64,000 nt of DNA from Pomphorhynchus laevis. Taxonomy: Eukaryota; Acanthocephala; Palaeacanthocephala; Echinorhynchida; Pomphorhynchidae. Both the position numbers and the translations under genes were made by a program. The DNA lies in NCBI GenBank assembly GCA_012934845.2, contig WNNJ02002473.1, forward strand, positions 53,634 to 117,633, written 5' to 3'. This document shows, piece by piece, positions 22,817 to 34,149 of the stretch (positions are counted from its first letter, which is position 1; every line of letters begins with the position of its first letter). The notes beneath the pieces were generated by a model. It searched no databases, was not told the DNA's origin, and was given only the letters and a program-made list of their open reading frames with translations.

Positions 22817-25290
22817 ATGCAGAGTACTCATGAGCCTTTTTCACTGAATGTCCTTCAGTTAAATTCGGGAGGTGCTTCTGCCCTTAGACTTTTATCTGGT
22901 AGAGATGCAGATGATATAGTCCTTCAGAAAACGCGGTCTATCCGTCTTCCCCAGGACATTACTCGATTTATCCCAAAGCATATATGTTCCAACTATAATC
23001 CGTAAATAACCCCACCGCACTCCTCTTCATTTCAAGGACTCTTGACCTTAGTCAAATGCTCCTTAAGATCCCCCTCCTATTAAACTACTCATGTCCAGCC
23101 ATGTCTTGATTGGTCGTTTCACTCAGTAAGAACGGTAAACGCCTCAGTCTAACCAATGTTTACATCCGTCCAAGGGAAATTTACAAGAACTGTGACATCC
23201 TGGATAGTATTATTGACAGCGATTATGACATGATACTTGGAGATTTCAACGACCAAACTGGTCGTTGGATCAATGCAGCACTTCACAGAGCTAGGAACTG
23301 TTATCTTATTCACAAATCCCCATCCCCTAACTTTCATTGCACATCAACAAATTCTATCCTCGACATTTTTCTGCTTCACTCGAGGTGGCTGTTAAAACCA
23401 CACTGCACGGAGCAGTCGCGCCAGCAATTGTATACCTCTAATGACCTAATTCGTTGGAGAATTGAGGAAGATATGTTGCTTCGAAGGAGGTTTTACTTTG
23501 ATCCGATCAGAGTGGCCTTCTTTCAAGAGGCTATCTAACTCTTTCCAAAAATGGGAAATGAGTCTGACCGAATTAAATATCTACCTCTTTTCGCAAGCAA
23601 CCGCGATTTTATCGACTACCTATAAAGGTCGTATATACAATCCCACTCCGACGAGACTCAAGGTCCTAGCGAAACTGCTTAACCTCCCTAATCTCTATGT
23701 TTCCGCCAAACAGGCTCTCTCGAATGAATACTGGAGCACTAGATATAGGTTCCAGCTGAGTAGGGATAGGATGAGTATTGCTCGTCTTAATCCTTCTCAG
23801 TCTTCCTTTTGGAAGATTTTCAAGAAGTTTGTTTGTTGGAAGGATAGAGCATTGGGTTGGATAGGGAATGTAGGCCTTGATAAAGTTTTGGAGTCACTAG
23901 CCCTACACAACTATGGAGCCACTCAATAACCTCAACAACTCCCGCCTTGATGCAACTTCAGGAGTAGGGATCTATCTGTTACAGATATCCTAAACTCCTG
24001 GGGTCCAGTCCCGGGCATCTCCAAATCCGTCGCTCAACATTTTTCTCAGGTCTGTCAGCTTTTGATAGCTGATCAGAGAAGAAAGGTGGCCGTCATAACG
24101 CTTTTAGCCACTCCATCCGATGTAGCAGGCATCAATATTAGTAAGCGTGTTTTTATTCCTAAGAAAAAATCCTGCTCATGCCCTAAAGATTTGCGACCCA
24201 TTTCGATTCAAAATGCCCTCGTGTCGATTTACGAAAAAGCGCTTGCGCGTAAAATTCGCGACAATTTAAGTAGGCGTAATTTGATCCCTCTAGGTTTTCA
24301 TGGGTTCGTCAAAGGTCGCTCGGTCTATTCAGCAGTTGGTGAGGTGGAGCAGTTTTGTCGGGATAATAGCCATCGCCTAGTTACGGATGTTTTCCTCGAC
24401 TTTTCTTCTGCATTTGACCGCATCTCCATTCCTTTTGTGATCTAATCTCTTAGGTCCCTCGGGTTGCCTACGAGAATTGTGAACAGAGTGGAGATCCTGC
24501 TGTACACCAAGTGTTTTTACTATGAAGACGACCCTGATGCGCGTCAGTTCTACCCTATAACGGGTGTACCTCAAGGATCCCCACTATCTCCTGTCTTATA
24601 TCTTGCTGCCTCCATTAACCTATTCAAAGTATTTAAACGCGAACAACGTCTAGTGGTGTACGCTGATGACACCACAGCCCTGTTCATTGGACACAGGTGT
24701 AAAGACGTAGTCTCTGACATCAGCCGTTTCTTTTCAGATTAAAAGACCAGTTACCCAAATCCAACCTTGTTTTAAACTCCGCCAAATCGCAGGCGGTTGT
24801 CTTTCATGGCACTCATGCGACAAGAAAAAACTTAAAAGATTTGCACTCTTCGCGCTATCCTCCATATTTCCCTCTAAACCACTTCCCACCTTCACAAGTC
24901 GAGTAAAATACCTGGAATTCACCATTACGGTGAACTAGTCGGCAAAAGCTGACCCGGATAGACTCTAACGTATAGACTCTAGGTGGGCCCTGAAACGGGA
25001 TCAGCATCTGTCATTGAAAGAAAAAACCCAGGTGCACCTTTGGGGTACCTGGGCTATCTTGGCATTAGTATTCTTTTCGAGAGGACGTCCCCCTGAGCAA
25101 AGGCCTTAGCCTTTGCTCAGGGGGACGAGCAAAGGCTAAGGCCTTTGCTCGTCTCTCGTTTACCCAGCATAGTCCGCGCCGATTGGATTCTTCGGGGGGT
25201 GAAAGACCCCGGGTGGATTCAGTCGGAAGGCGGCCTGTTGGATCGGTTGGTGGGGGCTCAGATCCCCCTAGATTTGAGGCTGTAAAAGTG
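22817..25290 (+). pseudogene. Family C ORF2 in C3
   Basis: It begins ATGCAGAGTACTCATGAGCC, coding MQSTHEPFSLNVLQ. Endonuclease landmarks are VLQKTRSI (the catalytic Glu position reads Lys), ILGDFNDQTGRW, TNSILDIFLLHSRW and TSNDLIRW (His replaced by Asn). RT landmarks are FHGFVKGRSVYSAVGEV, GVPQGSPLSPVLY and VVYADDTTALFIG. The frame breaks near 23000, 23535, 23930, 24445 and 24740. A palindromic rearrangement lies at 25086-25151. Two altered catalytic residues suggest the copy has been inactive for some time. Confidence 0.8.
25086..25151. repeat. Nested foldback palindromes inside C3
   Basis: The family sequence CGTCCCCCTGAGCAAAGGC (25086-25104) is followed by its reverse complement (25109-25127). 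That overlaps CGAGCAAAGGC (25126-25136), which is again followed by its complement (25141-25151). Other family C copies run straight through this point. The simplest origin is two successive template switches during DNA synthesis. Confidence 0.8.
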
Positions 25291-25412
25291 GGAATAAGAA
25301 AACGACCAGTGCAAATTGCAGTCTGTTAGTTGATTTGTCGTACTTATTGTTTTTTAATTATGTTATCTAGTTTATTTGATCGGTTGTATTTTTTAATAAA
25401 ACCCTTATTTAT

Positions 25413-26085
25413 TTATATACCTGAACAATTTTTGAAACGCTTGTACATGCACTTGTAACTCACATATGCTGCCTTTATAGTTTTGCTTGCGGTACAGCAA
25501 TGCGCGAAACTTGTCGGTATCTTGAATCTGATTCTTGGTCGAATCATTTGTTTTTTTGTCGCTTTGGTTACAGGTGTGAATATGGAATCAAATTGCTTTT
25601 GTATGCAACGATAAGCAGGATTGTATGTTAATGCAACGTTAATCTCTCTCGGTTTGTTTTCTTGTTTTTCCCGAGGAGAGTGCCACATCAGGCTTCCTCG
25701 ATTTGTCCTCTGAGAGTAAAGGAATTGCCTTTGTATCTGCTTTAGAGAACATCCTCTTTCGGAAAACAGTTTAGATAAGTAAGAAAGCATATCCTTGAAA
25801 TCTGAGTATAATGGGCAAATATTTCGAATACGGTATGCTCCATTTGGCAATATCAGCATTTTCATTTGATTAGGACGACTACTTCTTGCATGTACATACG
25901 ACTTCATCCTTGTGTACGTCTTTGTGTTCCATTCGCTTTATTTTTACTGGTATATTAGTGCAAAGGAATGGTATCTGATGAATTTTAGGTAAGTCAAGGC
26001 TAAACTTTAGCACCGTACTGGTATTTAAAGACTCGCAGAACTCTGCAAGATGTGATAAGAAACGGCATTGTGCTGTATGAAACAA
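25413..26085 (-). mobile_element. Penelope-like reverse-transcriptase C-terminal fossil
   Basis: Two minus-strand readings join in order. The first reads IHQIPFLCTNIPVKIK. The second contains SSRPNQMKMLILPNGAYRIR, SLKQIQRQFLYSQR and later MIRPRIRFKIPTS. This order (the NxxPFLD-like strand, the HP...K...GxxxRxxxIC helix region and the late 'P.v.fr' strand) is that of the C-terminal half of YIDD-type reverse transcriptases. It may belong to the same family as 3476-4400, though the parts do not overlap. It is broken and old, and it is bounded on the left by the tail of C3. Confidence 0.5.
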
Positions 26086-26589
26086 ATAAGAGATAATGAT
26101 GAAATACTATCACTGACTTAATAAAATCATTCGGGAATCTTTTCCAATGGTTGCATGAACAACTGCAACCAATTTTTAAGAAATTGCCATCATATCTCAG
26201 GAGTATATATCGGATGTATATCGGGAATAATCAAAATTTTTTATTTTGTTAAAAGTTCTGATTATTCAGCTGATTACAATTTGAAAAAGAAACTTCGAAA
26301 CGTTAATTGATTTTTCATCTGCTGTTAGCTTGTTTTTTTGAAAAGCACAATATATACATGGTATTATATTCAAGGATACGAGCTGGTGAATATATAAGAA
26401 GACAACTTCAAAATTTTGAAGACAACATTATAAGAAGATAAAAATTAAAAGAAAACAACTTCGAAAATTTGACTTTTAACAAAATAATAACTTCAATCTC
26501 TCCACTAATTAAAGTGAGTGAACAATCAATTTATAATATTCCATAAAAATGTTAAGTTTAAACTCCATAACATGTTACATCATATATAT
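26086..26589. other. AT-rich spacer
   Basis: No gene or structured element was seen here. Confidence 0.4.
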
Positions 26590-27640
26590 GATGCTTTTAT
26601 TAAAATTTACTAAGATTAAGTTTTTAAAAATTTAGAAAGATTAATAAAATTTTTGGTACTTTTAGAGTATCTAGCATCATCGGAAATTTTCTTGGTGATA
26701 TCAATAAATTTAAAACTAGAATACTAAAAATAAAACAGAAAAAATTGCAAAATACATCGTAGATGAGTAGGTGGTGTAGCCGCGTACATTCACAGTAGCA
26801 TCGGTGTGTCGACATACTTACTTTTCCGGATTCCATTAACTCTTCCGTTGAAGGCCTTTCGTTCTGCATTGTTCGAGGTAGGTTCAAACTTTTTGTCTGT
26901 ATATTGTATCGTTCCCCTTCAGCCTTCTTGGATTTGAACTTGCTGAGGCCATATCTATGTCATATATGCTCCTCTACTTGACTTTTACTGGCCAGTGACT
27001 TTAACATTCTCAAAATTGATTGGGAACGTCAGAGTTTGCTGTCTGCCTTCAACTTGAAAAAAAAACTCGGTAGTTTCCTTCTCTTCGACTTGATGCTCGT
27101 CCAACATGTTTGTCATACAACGTACCTCGGCTCCCTGTTTATTTTTGGCTTAGTTTTTCAAAAGTTATTGGTGATATTTCCAACATCTGCTATCATCTAC
27201 CAGTAGGCAGCAGTGATCACTGATTACTGTCATGGTATGTACCTTGTCACGACGATCTGTCTTCACCCTTCACTCAGATCACGAAAAGAAATTGGGCTAA
27301 AGTTACATTAAGCAACTTTAAATGACATTTTCTACCGAATTTTATCAAACAAATTGTATTAATACGTCAACGGCAAGAATAAAAGTCAATAATATCAATC
27401 ATATTTTGAGAACACTTTTGTCGCTAAGGGACAAATGCTTTTATTAAAATTTACTGAGATTAGAGTTAAAACTTAAAATTATTATGAAATTTTAAAGTTG
27501 TATTTTTAAGAATTGTTTAAAACATTTTATCGAGATATATTTAAAACTGGAAAAAATAAAATCAAACAGAATAATGTAAAATATATAAATCATAAAAATT
27601 GATGGCAGTATAAAAAAATTGATGGCAGTACTAATGAGAT
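26590..27640. repeat. Diverged repeat pair (26590-26750 and 27436-27640)
   Basis: Both start ATGCTTTTATTAAAATTTACT and continue through similar AT-rich sequence (TTTAAAACT, AATAAAA, AACAGAA). Together they bracket a LINE endonuclease fragment and a short minus-strand stretch ending in a consensus donor (GGAAAA|GTAAGT at about 26820). The right copy abuts, and truncates, the minus-strand family C ORF1 at 27640. Confidence 0.45.
26885..27310 (+). mobile_element. LINE endonuclease fragment
   Basis: The plus strand reads KLFVCILYRSPSAFLDLNLL, then LLASDFNILKIDWERQS after a frame change. This is the mid-endonuclease block (LYRSPS and the DFN catalytic motif) of a CR1/Jockey-type LINE. A weak serine/histidine segment follows near 27210 (GSSDH-like). 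It is most similar by eye to family D (CILYRSPS, LLLGDFNIPQID). The fragment is small and old. Confidence 0.55.
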
Positions 27641-28120
27641 GGATGTCTTCTTCATCCATCTGTGTAGGAAGATTACTTATTTTTAGGCAGGCCATAATAG
27701 GTTTCCTCTCAAATTCAGCAATGTCGCAGAAGTTAGCGACGAAGTACCTCTCAACGCTCTCCAGGAGGTTCTGGGTAGCAAAGGAAATTTTTATGCTAGT
27801 GTCAAAATATCTAACTGAGTTGTAGACTACACGGTTTTTCATACTATGTGCAAACTCTCTTAGAAATTTGTTGTATAGTGCATGTCTTTCTAAAGGCTTT
27901 TTTAAAATGATTATCCCCAAATTTGAAATCTTGGGGATCGGGGGAAGTAATTCCCCAAAATTCTCATCAATATAAGAAGATCCACTAACCTTGTTGTCTT
28001 GAATTGACGAAATTTCCATAGCAGGATTTTCCATTTTCGTTGAAACAACAGAATTCTTTGATCGTCCGTCATGCAATATAACATCGTCATCAATTATTGA
28101 ACTGTACTGTGGTCCATATT
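27640..28120 (-). mobile_element. LINE family C, 5' end with partial ORF1 (minus strand)
   Basis: The minus-strand frame encodes the first part of the family C ORF1: GELLPPIPKISNLGIIILKK, ERHALYNKFLREF, KISFATQNLLESVERYF and LKISNLPTQMDEEDIHL. It stops where the AT-rich repeat begins at 27640. Its 5' end faces the 5' end of the copy C4, and both begin with nearly the same stretch containing GACGGACGATCAAAGAATT. The protein part is well preserved. Confidence 0.8.
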
Positions 28121-29369
28121 GTGTGCATTGACGGACGATCAAAGAATTTTGAAAAAAAGCATTACACAGAAAACCATGGGAATTCCTGCTGGAATCAAGG
28201 AAATGATGGCTAGAGAAGACTTTGGAACGACGCAATTGCAGGTTAGTGAGTTTTCTACTGTTGGAAGAGAGGGTGAATTACTTCTCCCAATCCCCAAAAC
28301 AAAAAACCTTGGAATTATTACACTTTTGCAACCAATAGAAAGACACTACTTGTATAACAGACTATTACGGGATTTTTCAAATAAATATCCCAGCAGAGTA
28401 GTCTTTAATTCTGTTAAGTACTATGAGAGCTCTGTGAAAATATTATTCGCGTCAGAAGATACTCTTGATCACTATGGTAATTACTTTGATCAACACTACA
28501 GCAGTTTTGCGACGTTTGTAAAGAAACCCATACTTGCGACGTTAGAAATTAATAACTTGCCTTCCTATATGGAAGAAAATGATTTGGATACATTATCAAA
28601 AACCTACAAAATCCACAATATACGTTCAATTACCGGCCGTAATGGCCTTCCTATCAATGTGGGATTCTGTTCTGCCCCAATTGCGCAGGCGGATATTCTC
28701 GAGAGATCACAATGCAACCCCTTCATAGGGTTCAATCTCAAATTCAAACTAATATCGGCAGAAGAGTTTACGTACCCGCATTGCAGCCGGTGCCATAAAT
28801 GGGGGCACTGGGCCTCCAGCTGCAGTGGGGTGGCAAGCTGCGGGAAATGCGGGAAAATAGACTGCCCCGCGATTGACTCAGCTCTTCCCTGTTCTAATGA
28901 GATCAAGTGTTGTAATTGTGACGGGGCTCACCCTGCGTGGGGAAGGAAGTGCCCCCACTTCAAGGAATATTTTGCAAAGTTCCGTGGGCCAAAATCAGCA
29001 CCTGAATCATTCGCCAAGTCGGCATATAGATCCTCTGACTGCGAGTCTATATTAATTATGGACCCAAAGTTCGAAAATTTCAGAAAGGAAATACAAGAGC
29101 TTGTAGCGAAAACAATTGCCAATCTGTTCGTCAATCCGGTTATAACAATTCCAACCGATGGGGATACAAATAAAAGAGGGGCGTCGGCTCGGAAATCCAA
29201 ACGAGGAGCATCGGCCCAAGCCGTTCCCCCCTTTAAAATCGGCAAAATTCTTATGGGCATTAATAGAAACGCCTCAAATGGAAATGATGATAATGCCCGG
29301 GGGCAAGTACCCAATCTGGGCGGCACTAGTGGTGGAGGGGGCAATCCTTCCACCCCTAGCTCTGTCTAG
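28119..29369 (+). CDS. Family C ORF1, gag-like nucleic-acid-binding protein (open)
   Basis: There are 416 open codons. The ATG at 28175 (MGIPAGIKEM) is a more likely start than the first in-frame codon, because the sequence before it is shared 5' UTR. The order of parts is: the landmark GELLLPIPKTKNLGIIT; a conserved alpha/beta-like domain with RHYLYNRLLRDF and ILFASEDTLDHYGNYF; a second domain ending GFNLKFKLI; and three cysteine knuckles (CSRCHKWGHWASSC, then CGKCGKIDC, then CNCDGAHPAWGRKC). The protein ends in a helical tail, KKGASA-type repeats (KRGASARK, KRGASAQ) and a Gly/Ser-rich C-terminus. The knuckle arrangement is that of Jockey/I/R1-group ORF1 proteins, which bind element RNA. I see no stop or frameshift. 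Confidence 0.85.
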   Translation: MCALTDDQRILKKSITQKTMGIPAGIKEMMAREDFGTTQLQVSEFSTVGREGELLLPIPKTKNLGIITLLQPIERHYLYNRLLRDFSNKYPSRVVFNSVKYYESSVKILFASEDTLDHYGNYFDQHYSSFATFVKKPILATLEINNLPSYMEENDLDTLSKTYKIHNIRSITGRNGLPINVGFCSAPIAQADILERSQCNPFIGFNLKFKLISAEEFTYPHCSRCHKWGHWASSCSGVASCGKCGKIDCPAIDSALPCSNEIKCCNCDGAHPAWGRKCPHFKEYFAKFRGPKSAPESFAKSAYRSSDCESILIMDPKFENFRKEIQELVAKTIANLFVNPVITIPTDGDTNKRGASARKSKRGASAQAVPPFKIGKILMGINRNASNGNDDNARGQVPNLGGTSGGGGNPSTPSSV

Positions 29370-29403
29370 GATGTGGCAATCCCCTTCCAGCTAAACTAAC
29401 ACA

Positions 29404-31860
29404 ATGCAAAGTAATCAAGAGCCTTTTTCACTGAATATCCTTCAGTGGAATTCGGGAGGTGCTTCTGCCCTTAGCCTTTTATCTGGTAGAGATGCAGATG
29501 TTATAGTCCTTCAGGAGACGCGGTCTATCCGTATCCATCAGGACATTACTCGATTAATCCCTCAGCATATATACACCCGCTTCACTCCGTATATAACCCC
29601 TCCTCACTCCTCTTCATCTCAAGGTCTTTTAACCTTAGTTAAATCTAGGTTTAGATCTTCCCTCCTTCTTAATTATTCTTGTCCAGCCCTATCTTGTTTG
29701 GCTATATAACTTCGTAAGAACGGTAAATGCATCAGTATAGCCAATATTTATATACGGCCAGGAGAAATTCACAAGAACCGTGACCTTTCTGGTGGTATAT
29801 TTGGTAGTGGCTATGACATGTTACTTGGTGACTTCAACGACAGAAATGGTCGTTGGATTAAGGCTGCAAACCGCAGAGCCAGGATCGACTATCTTATTCA
29901 CAAACTACCTTCCCCCACCTTTCATTGCTCAAGAACTAATTCACTCCTCGACATATTACTGCTTCAAAAGACGTGGTTGTTGAAACCCATCTGTACTGAG
30001 CAGTCGCGCCAACAACAGACCACCTCTCATGACCTAATTCGTTGGAGGTTGGAGGAAGATACGTTGCTGAGGAGAAGGTTCCACTTTGATCCCATTAGGG
30101 TGGCTTTCTTTCAGGCAGCTATCCAACTCTTCCCCCGAATTGGGAATGGGAGTTTGACCGAATTTAATACCTACCTCTCTTCGCAAGCTACCGCGATACT
30201 ATGGACTACCTATAAAGGTCGCATATACAATCCCACTCCAACAAAACTCAAGGTACTAGCTAAAATGCTACACCTTCCTAATCTCTCTGTTTCCGCCAGA
30301 CAAGCCCTCTCGAACGAATACTGGAGCACCAGATATAGGTTCCAGCTGTGTAGGGATAAGGCAAGCATTTCTCGCCTTAGCCCTTCTCAGTCTTCCTTCT
30401 GGAAGATATTCAAGAAGTTTGTCTGTTGGAAGGATAGAGCATTGGGTTGGATAGAGAATGTAGGCCTTGATAAAGTTTTGGAGGAGTCACTAGCCCTACA
30501 CAACTATGGAGCCACTCAATCACCTCAACCAATCTCGCCTTGGTGTAACTTCAGAAGTAGGGATCTATCTGTTACGGATATCCTTAACTCATGTGGTCCA
30601 CTCCCAGGCACCTCCAAATCCGTCGCTCCACATTATTCTCGGGTCTGTCAGCTTTGACAGCTGATCAGACAAGAGAGGTGGCCGTCACCATGCTTTTAGC
30701 CTCCCCATCCGATGTAGCAGGCATCAATATTAGTAAGCGTGTTTTTATTCCTAAGAAAAAATCTTGATCATGACCTAAAGATCTGCGACCCATTTCGATT
30801 CAAAATGCCCTCGTGTCGATTTACAAAAAAGCGCTTGCGCGTAAAATCCGCGACTACCTGAGTAGGCGTAATTTGATCCCTCCTGGTTTTCATGGGTTCG
30901 TTAAAGGTCGCTCGGTCCATTCAGCAGCAGGTGAGGTGGAACAGTTTTATCGGGAGAATAGCTATCGTTTAGTTGTGGATGTTTTCCTCGACTTTTCTGC
31001 TGCATTTGACCGTGTCTCCATTTCCTTTGTGATCTCTTCTCTCAGGTCCCTCGGGTTGCCTGCGAGAATTGTGAACAGGGTGGAGATTCTGCTGTACATT
31101 AAGCGATTTTACTATGAAGACGACCCTGATGCGCGTCAGTTCTACCATAGTACGGGTGTGCATCAAGGTTCCCCACTTTCTCCTATCTTATATCTTGCTG
31201 CCTCCATTGAACTCTTTAAAATATTTAAACGCGAACAACGTCTAGTGGTATATGCTGATGATACCACATCCCTGTTTTCTGGACGCAGGTGCAAAGACAT
31301 AGTCTCGGACATCAGCCGTTTCTTTTTAAGATTAAAAGACCAGTTACCCAAGTCCAATCTTATTTTAAACTCCGCCAAATCGCAGGTGGTTGATTTTCAT
31401 GGCGCCCCTGCAACAAAGCAAAAGCTCAAGAGATTAGCACTCTCTGCCCTCTCTTCCATTTTGATTAATCAACCACTGCCTGTCTTCACCAGTCGAGTAA
31501 AATACCTAAGGTTCACCGTTACGGTGAACTGGTCGGCGAAAGCTAACCTGGATAGACTTAAACGTATCCTGAAGAAAGCTGGATGGGCTCTGAAACGTGT
31601 CCAGCATCTGTCATTGAAAGAAAAAACTTAGGTGCGCCTTTGGGGCACCTGGGTTATTTCGGGATTAGTCTTCTTTTCGAAAGGACGTCCCCCAGAGCAA
31701 AGGCTAAGGTTTCTTAAGCTCCTCGTCTCTCGTTTACCCAGCATAGTCCGTGCCGACTGGACTCTTCGGGGGGTGAAAGCCCCTGGTGGTTTAGTCGGAA
31801 TTCGGCGTGTTGGATCGGTTGGGGGCTCATATCCCCTTGGATTTGAGGCCGTAAGTTCAG
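29404..31860 (+). pseudogene. Family C ORF2 in C4, broken
   Basis: It starts ATGCAAAGTAATCAAGAGCC 34 nt after the ORF1 stop. It retains VLQETRSI, LLGDFNDRNGRW, TNSLLDILLLQKTW, TSHDLIRW, the RT blocks FHGFVKGRSVHSAAGEV and GVHQGSPLSPILY (a Pro-to-His change in a conserved box), and VVYADDTTSLFSG. Interruptions fall near 29707 (TAA), 30657, 30767-30774 and 31629 (TAG), and the C-terminal frame ends shifted at about 31800. Endonuclease and RT catalytic residues are kept, so the breaks are probably recent. Confidence 0.85.
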
Positions 31861-31994
31861 GGAAGACGAAGAAGAAGATGCAAAGAAGATATTGTCTAAA
31901 CTCGGATTGTGTCTTATACTATTTTATTTTATTTTTTGATGTTTTTCAGTGCTAGTTGACAAAGTCTTTATTTATTTATTTGCGAATCTGTCAG

Positions 31995-33969
31995 ATAATT
32001 CAGCTGATTTTTCCCGGATGTTTTTCGAGCTTCCAGTATCCACAGTTGTTCGCACATCGCATTTGGGTCGCATTTATCGTACTGATCTCTCCCCGTCAAT
32101 TCTAATGTTCGTCTGATTACAAACTTACCTAGAGAACCTTTAATTATTTCCTTTCCTGAAAAGAAACATATTTTTGAAAATGTAAGCCTTTCAAGAAGAA
32201 CAATAGTATGACGGATTGAAAATATTTCAGGAAACTTACTTGACCAGCTAAGAACAAAAATTGCTGATTTTACCTTTTGTTCTCTGGCTTTAGATGAGTC
32301 CTGCGATATTACTGATACAAGTCAATTATTAATATTTATTCGCGGCATTAACAAGAAATGTGAAATTAGCGAGGAACTACTTAGTGTGCATCCAATGAAA
32401 GATACAACTACTGGTGAAGACTTCTTTCTCGCTGTTGAAGAGTGTTTAGTTAAAGTAAGTTTAACTTGGAATAAAATAGTAAGCGTCACTACGGATGGTT
32501 GTCCTAGTTTAACAGGGAAAAATGTAGGCTTACTTAAACGAATTTGCGACAAAGTAAAAGAGTTGCAACCAGAACACAATATATTATTTTTGCACTGCAT
32601 TATTCATCAAGAAGTGCTATGCAGATAAGTTTTGAAATTGAATCACGTCGTTACTGTTGTGACCAAAGTTGTGAATTTTATCCGAGGACGTGCCGTAAAT
32701 CATCGACAGTTTGTTGAATTTTTGAAAGAAATTGAAAGTGACTTCTACGAAATTCCTTATTACACTAAAGTGAGATGGCTTAGCATTGGTAAAGTTTTGG
32801 ACAGATTTCAATATTTGCTTGATGAAATAGTATCCTTCTTGTCGATAAAAGAAAAACTACATGATTTTCCTGAATTGCAAAATAAGGCTTGGCTAAACGA
32901 TTTCTCGTTTTCAGTAGATATCGTAAAATATTTGAATGAACTAAATATATATCTACGAGGGAAAAACCAATTCGCTTTCAATATGCACTCAAACGTCAAA
33001 GCATTTATGACAAAACTCAATTTATTTGCTGAAAACTTTAATAATAAATTATTAAATCATTTCCCCTCATTGCAAGCACGGCGAGAATCATTGAAAAATA
33101 CAGATTTTTTTAAATATAGTGCAATAACACAAGACCTGCATTCTGAATTCCAAAGAAGATTTCAAGATTTCAAAGCTATTGAAACACCTTTATCATTAAT
33201 TAGCCAACCTTTCAATTTCGATGTGCAAGAAGCTCCTGTTGAAATTCAATTAGAACTAATTGACTTACAATCAAGTAATTTACTAAAAGAAAATTTTCAC
33301 TCAAACGAATTGAGTGCTTTCTATGGCGCTTTGAATAACGAACATTTCAAACATTTTTTGAACTATGTTCAAAAATACCTTGTTTTATTTGGTTCGACAT
33401 ATATTTATGAAAGAACTTTTTCTTTAATGGTTTCCACGAAAAATAAATATCGATCACAAATTACTGACGAAAATCTTCACTAGGTATTAAGGATTGCTAC
33501 AAGTGATTTGGAACCCAATTTTGAAGAAATAATGTCGGATGAACATTCGAGATTTCACGTTTCGCATTAACTTTAAATATTTATTTTAACGTTTGATGTT
33601 TGTCTTTTCTTTTTTAAATTCTATTTGCTATTATATTTACGAAATGCAATATAAATGTTAAATTGTAATAACTGTGTCAATATAAAATAATTTGTATCGT
33701 TAAGACATAAATAAGTAACAAAATAAAATCTTTCATTGACTGGTTTATCTAATAGCCATTTATTTATAATAATATTTCTTTAAAAATTACGTGACATAGT
33801 TTATTCAAATTGAAATGATACTTAGTGTTTTTTCAAAAAAAATTGGCAGGGAAAAAACTCCATCCAAAACATCCGCTTGTGCAAAGCATACGCGGTATAG
33901 TCCTCTGGCCCGGGAGACATTTTGAAAATTTCATTTTGGCCCGCGCTTTAAAGTATTTACCCACCCCTG
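31995..33969 (+). mobile_element. hAT DNA transposon remnant, 5' end missing
   Basis: The right terminus ends ...TACCCACCCCTG at 33969. Read inward it is CAGGGGTGGGTAAATAC, a classical hAT terminal inverted repeat. The next 8 bp, GTCTAAAA, would be the target duplication. No matching left terminus or GTCTAAAA copy is visible upstream, where the family C copy ends at 31983. The 5' part was therefore lost or replaced. A transposase reading fills 32150-33571, and about 400 bp of AT-rich 3' sequence precedes the terminus. Confidence 0.8.
32150..33571 (+). pseudogene. hAT transposase (GTF2IRD2/ZBED-like group), three in-frame stops
   Basis: One frame runs throughout with stops only at TGA 32209, TAA 32626 and TAG 33481. 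It reads KKHIFENVSLSRRTIV, then FCSLALDESCDITDTSQLL (the catalytic DDE-fold block), VSVTTDGCPSLTGKNVGL (the second Asp), LFLHCIIHQEVLC (CxxH motif), VNFIRGRAVNHRQF and VRWLSIGKVL. It ends with the hAT dimerisation block FGSTYIYERTFSLM...KYRSQITDENLH. This is the hAT lineage that gave rise to vertebrate GTF2IRD2 and ZBED5 domains. The N-terminal BED zinc finger is absent. With only three stops and no frameshift in about 470 codons, inactivation is not very old. Confidence 0.85.
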
Positions 33970-34149
33970 GTCTAAAATGTCTACGATTATATATTATATA
34001 TCTGTAAATCATTAATATTTCTCAGCACGCATATTTCTTCCTGGTATCTGGCATCCTTTTCATGTTTCTTCTAATGAAGCCTCAAAGTTTTTCCTTTCTG
34101 TCAGACAACTCCTCACCTGCAAATTCTCTTCCGACATACGTACTTAAAT

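Larger units (their letters stand above)
21500..25400 (+). mobile_element. LINE family C, copy C3
   Basis: This is a full-length but broken copy with ORF1 about 21613-22783, an inter-ORF gap of about 33 nt, ORF2 22817-25290 and a tail AATAAAACCCTTATTTATTTAT. It lies head-to-head with C2. A short foldback rearrangement is present near its 3' end (25086-25151). Confidence 0.85.
28119..31983 (+). mobile_element. LINE family C, copy C4
   Basis: This copy appears full length. Its 5' end lies in a head-to-head junction. It has an open ORF1, a spacer of 34 nt, a broken ORF2, and a 3' end AAAGTCTTTATTTATTTATTT that matches the end of C6. The hAT remnant begins directly after it. Confidence 0.9.

Noticed and set aside
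26624-26887. Host first exon MQNERPSTEELMESGK with a GTAAGT donor
   Set aside because: Short, lies next to LINE debris, and no partner exon was found. The donor match alone is not enough.
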